Below, piece after piece: positions 6,114-7,870 of a DNA stretch of 7,870 bases. A model generated the notes under the pieces. It ran no database searches. It saw nothing but the letters and a program-made list of their open reading frames with translations, and was not told the origin of the DNA. The position numbers and the translations under genes are program-made. Numbering within the stretch: the stretch's first letter is position 1; each line of letters opens with the position of its first letter. The stretch comes from an uncultured Planctomycetaceae bacterium (lineage in GTDB: Bacteria > Planctomycetota > Planctomycetia > Pirellulales > Pirellulaceae), in contig CALBTA010000307.1 in the NCBI GenBank assembly GCA_937967755.1, forward strand, positions 1 to 7,870, in the 5' to 3' direction.

Positions 6114-7709
6114 ATGATCGCACGGACTAAACTCCTGCCGCGCACGCGGCGATTGCCTGTTCGACACTTTGCGGTTGCACTGCTTGTCGTTGCAACGGCG
6201 CTGGCGCTCAACGCAAACGCAGCCGAACTTTCCGCCCTGGCATCCGCGCTGGAAACCATCACGGCCGATCAGCTAAAGGAGCATACCGACACTTTGGCGG
6301 ACGACTCCTTTGAAGGCCGTGAAGGGGGATCGCGCGGCGGGAAGGCGACCGCGAACTATTTGATGACCAGGCTGGAAGGCTACGGGCTTTCGCCCGGTGG
6401 AAAGAGCGGCAGCTATTTCCAATCATTCGGATCGTACCGTAACGTGTTGGCCGTACTGCCGGGCAGCGACGAGCAGTTGAAGGAAGAGTACATCATCCTT
6501 GGTGCCCACTTCGACCACGTCGGTTACGGAACAAGAAAGAACGCCTACGGCGCGGGCTTCATTCATAACGGAGCAGACGACAACGCCAGTGGAACGGCCG
6601 CGCTGCTGGAGGTCGCCCAAGCGTTTGCCGAAATGGAGGTCGCCCCGCGGCGCAGCATTTTGTTCGCATTTTGGGATGCGGAAGAAAAGGGGCTGCTGGG
6701 TTCCAAGCATTGGGTGGCCAACCCGACCGTGCCGCTCGACAAGGTGCGACTGAAAATCAACGCCGATATGGTCGGCCGGATGGAAGACGAGAAGGTGATC
6801 GTTTACGGCACGCGGACCGCCCCGGGGCTGCGGCGGATTGTCGCCGAGGCGAACCAAGGTATTGACCTGAACGTCAGTTACGTGTGGTGGATCAATCCGC
6901 GGAGCGATCATTACACGTTCGTCAAGAAGCAAGTTCCGGTGTTGATGCTGCACACCGGATTGCATAAGGATTACCACCGCCCCAGCGACGACGCCCACCG
7001 CTTGAACATCGATGGGCTGCAGCGCACGTCGAAATTGCTGTTCAGCACCGCGCACGATCTGGCCAACCGTGATGATGTTCCTCGTTGGCGCAAGGAAGCC
7101 GCTTGGGAGAGCACCTCACATCGCAAGACGTTTGAATCCGCCCCGGCCGCAAGCCCGCCGCGGCTGGGTGTCTCGTGGGAAAGCGTTGCCGAACAAGGCG
7201 AAGAGAGCGGGCTGCTCGTAAAAGGTGTTTCGCAAGGTTCTTCCGCCGAAGCCGCCGGCGTGCTGCCGGGCGATCGAATTACTGCGTTTAACGGCCGGGC
7301 GATTAACTCGGGCGAAGAGCTACGCGCCCAGGTACTCGCTTCGCCGCAAGATGTGGAAATCGTCGTCCGCCGAAAGTCGAGCGACGAGCCGATCACCTTG
7401 AAAGCGAAGTTGCCGGGCCAGCCAGTGCAATTGGGAATCTCCTGGCGGGAAAACTCGGCCGAACCGGGAGCGGTAACAGTGGTGAAGGTCATTGAAGGCT
7501 CGCCCGCTTACGCCGCGGGTATTCGGCGGCTGGATCGCATCTACGCCGTTGACGGAGAACGCTTCGCCAACAGCGATGCCTTCGAGAAAGTCGTTTTGCC
7601 CAAGAATCGAACCGTCCGGTTCCTACTCGAACGAGCGGGCCGGCTGTTCGCGGTGGAGGTTAAGCCAAACCTCCTTGCCGGCGATTCGCCTGAAACGAGA
7701 CAAGAGTGA
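6114..7709 (+). CDS. Secreted M28-family zinc peptidase with two C-terminal PDZ domains
   Basis: From ATG 6114 it encodes 531 residues. The N-terminus has a basic n-region (RTKLLPRTRRLPVRH), a hydrophobic core around 19-33 and a likely cleavage at ANA-A, so it is exported. The M28 core carries the di-zinc ligands in order: HFD at 132-134, ADDNASG at 154-160, the catalytic Glu and ligand pair EE at 190-191, NADMVGR with Asp218, and the final His288 in YHRPSDD. All are present, so the enzyme should be an active aminopeptidase or related exopeptidase; substrate choice cannot be read off. Two PDZ-like domains follow at about 349-430 and 436-518; the GSSAEAAGVLPGDRITAFNG and GSPAYAAGIRRLDRIYAVDG segments are their carboxylate-binding and turn regions. 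They may hold substrate C-termini or anchor partners. Only a weak GGA precedes the start. The frame could extend back to TTG 6033, but the signal peptide supports 6114. Confidence 0.92.
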   Translation: MIARTKLLPRTRRLPVRHFAVALLVVATALALNANAAELSALASALETITADQLKEHTDTLADDSFEGREGGSRGGKATANYLMTRLEGYGLSPGGKSGSYFQSFGSYRNVLAVLPGSDEQLKEEYIILGAHFDHVGYGTRKNAYGAGFIHNGADDNASGTAALLEVAQAFAEMEVAPRRSILFAFWDAEEKGLLGSKHWVANPTVPLDKVRLKINADMVGRMEDEKVIVYGTRTAPGLRRIVAEANQGIDLNVSYVWWINPRSDHYTFVKKQVPVLMLHTGLHKDYHRPSDDAHRLNIDGLQRTSKLLFSTAHDLANRDDVPRWRKEAAWESTSHRKTFESAPAASPPRLGVSWESVAEQGEESGLLVKGVSQGSSAEAAGVLPGDRITAFNGRAINSGEELRAQVLASPQDVEIVVRRKSSDEPITLKAKLPGQPVQLGISWRENSAEPGAVTVVKVIEGSPAYAAGIRRLDRIYAVDGERFANSDAFEKVVLPKNRTVRFLLERAGRLFAVEVKPNLLAGDSPETRQE

Positions 7710-7727
7710 GTTTCGCGCAGGCGATGG

Positions 7728-7835
7728 GGTTTTTCACCAGGGCCGAAAATATTTTCAAGAATTCGGCCGCCCAAACGCGGGATTGGCGCAAATCTGGAAA
7801 ATCTTTCCAGATTGTTTGGTGAAAAACCGGTTTTT
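7728..7835. repeat. Cluster of nested inverted repeats downstream of the peptidase gene
   Basis: A perfect 12-bp inverted pair, GGTTTTTCACCA (7728-7739) and TGGTGAAAAACC (7817-7828), encloses two further hairpins. These are GGCCGAA (7741-7747) with TTCGGCC (7762-7768), whose loop partly overlaps the palindrome GAAAATATTTTC (7745-7756), and the 10-bp stem AATCTGGAAA (7791-7800) with TTTCCAGATT (7804-7813) around an ATC loop. A 14-bp palindrome AAAAACCGGTTTTT (7822-7835) overlaps the right outer arm. The stretch has no gene. The terminal-pair arrangement would fit a small miniature element or a folded 3' region or terminator. Confidence 0.6.
7791..7813 (+). terminator. Strong hairpin, possible terminator of the peptidase gene
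   Basis: A perfect 10-bp stem with a three-base loop lies about 80 bp after the TGA stop. It is followed by GTTTGG, not a proper T-run, so termination is plausible but not secured; it may instead be just one arm of the inverted-repeat cluster. Confidence 0.35.
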
Positions 7836-7862
7836 GTGTACCACCTTGTGTATACTTATGAT
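7834..7862 (+). promoter_or_regulatory. Possible promoter for a plus-strand gene beyond the window
   Basis: TTGTGT (7834-7839) and TATGAT (7857-7862) are spaced by 17 bases. The -10 matches consensus at five of six positions and the -35 only at the TTG core. Transcription would start at about 7869, at the edge, so the gene served is not visible. Confidence 0.3.
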
Positions 7863-7870
7863 CACGTGTA

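Noticed and set aside
6423..7055. 210-codon minus-strand ORF
   Set aside because: It is antisense to the catalytic core of the M28 peptidase, whose motifs are unambiguous.
7836..7870. Possible DnaA boxes or a replication origin in the AT-rich right end
   Set aside because: No close match to TTATCCACA was found on either strand and no origin-linked gene is visible.

Overview
The window reads as chromosomal DNA of a planctomycete, probably of the Pirellulales type. The main reason is a gene pair almost diagnostic of that phylum: a large LamG / PSCyt1 / DUF1587-1595-1592-1588-1585 protein followed by a DUF1552 protein. A small 161-residue protein and a UVR-motif protein of types I associate with planctomycetes support this. 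GC is moderately high, and several genes lack a clear Shine-Dalgarno site. No mobile element, CRISPR array, tRNA or rRNA was seen. The order-level placement is an inference from gene content only.

Layout. (1) Positions 1-580, minus: the N-terminal 193 residues of a DUF1552 protein with a twin-arginine (Tat) signal; it runs off the left edge. (2) 585-3221, minus: the DUF1592-type c-type-cytochrome-like protein, 4 bp upstream of the DUF1552 gene and clearly in the same operon. Its reading frame is cut by one in-frame TAA at 3084-3086. Upstream of the stop lie a TTG start with a good Shine-Dalgarno site, a Sec signal peptide and the first strand of the LamG domain. Downstream, the other 829 residues are intact in the same frame. 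(3) 3345-3830, plus: a conserved hypothetical protein, divergent from the operon. (4) 3871-4839, minus: a YgfZ/GcvT-like folate-binding protein with its KGCYLGQE motif, convergent with the previous gene; a hairpin lies between the two stops. (5) 4840-5105: a spacer with one weak 60-codon ORF. (6) 5106-5858, minus: a UVR-motif protein with an extended -10 promoter placed so that its transcript should begin at the A of the ATG (leaderless). (7) 5871-6113: a divergent intergenic region with a 14-bp perfect palindrome. (8) 6114-7709, plus: a secreted M28 zinc metallopeptidase with two C-terminal PDZ domains. (9) 7710-7870: a non-coding tail packed with nested inverted repeats, ending in a possible promoter for a plus-strand gene outside the window.

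How the genes relate. The DUF1592 and DUF1552 proteins form one exported unit of unknown biochemical role, one probably using Sec and heme attachment, the other Tat. The remaining genes look like single transcription units in ordinary chromosome. No previously undescribed multi-gene system is evident. The points most worth a second look are the lone nonsense codon in the DUF1592 gene, with a possible restart signal built from that stop codon; the predicted leaderless promoter; and the inverted-repeat cluster at the right end.
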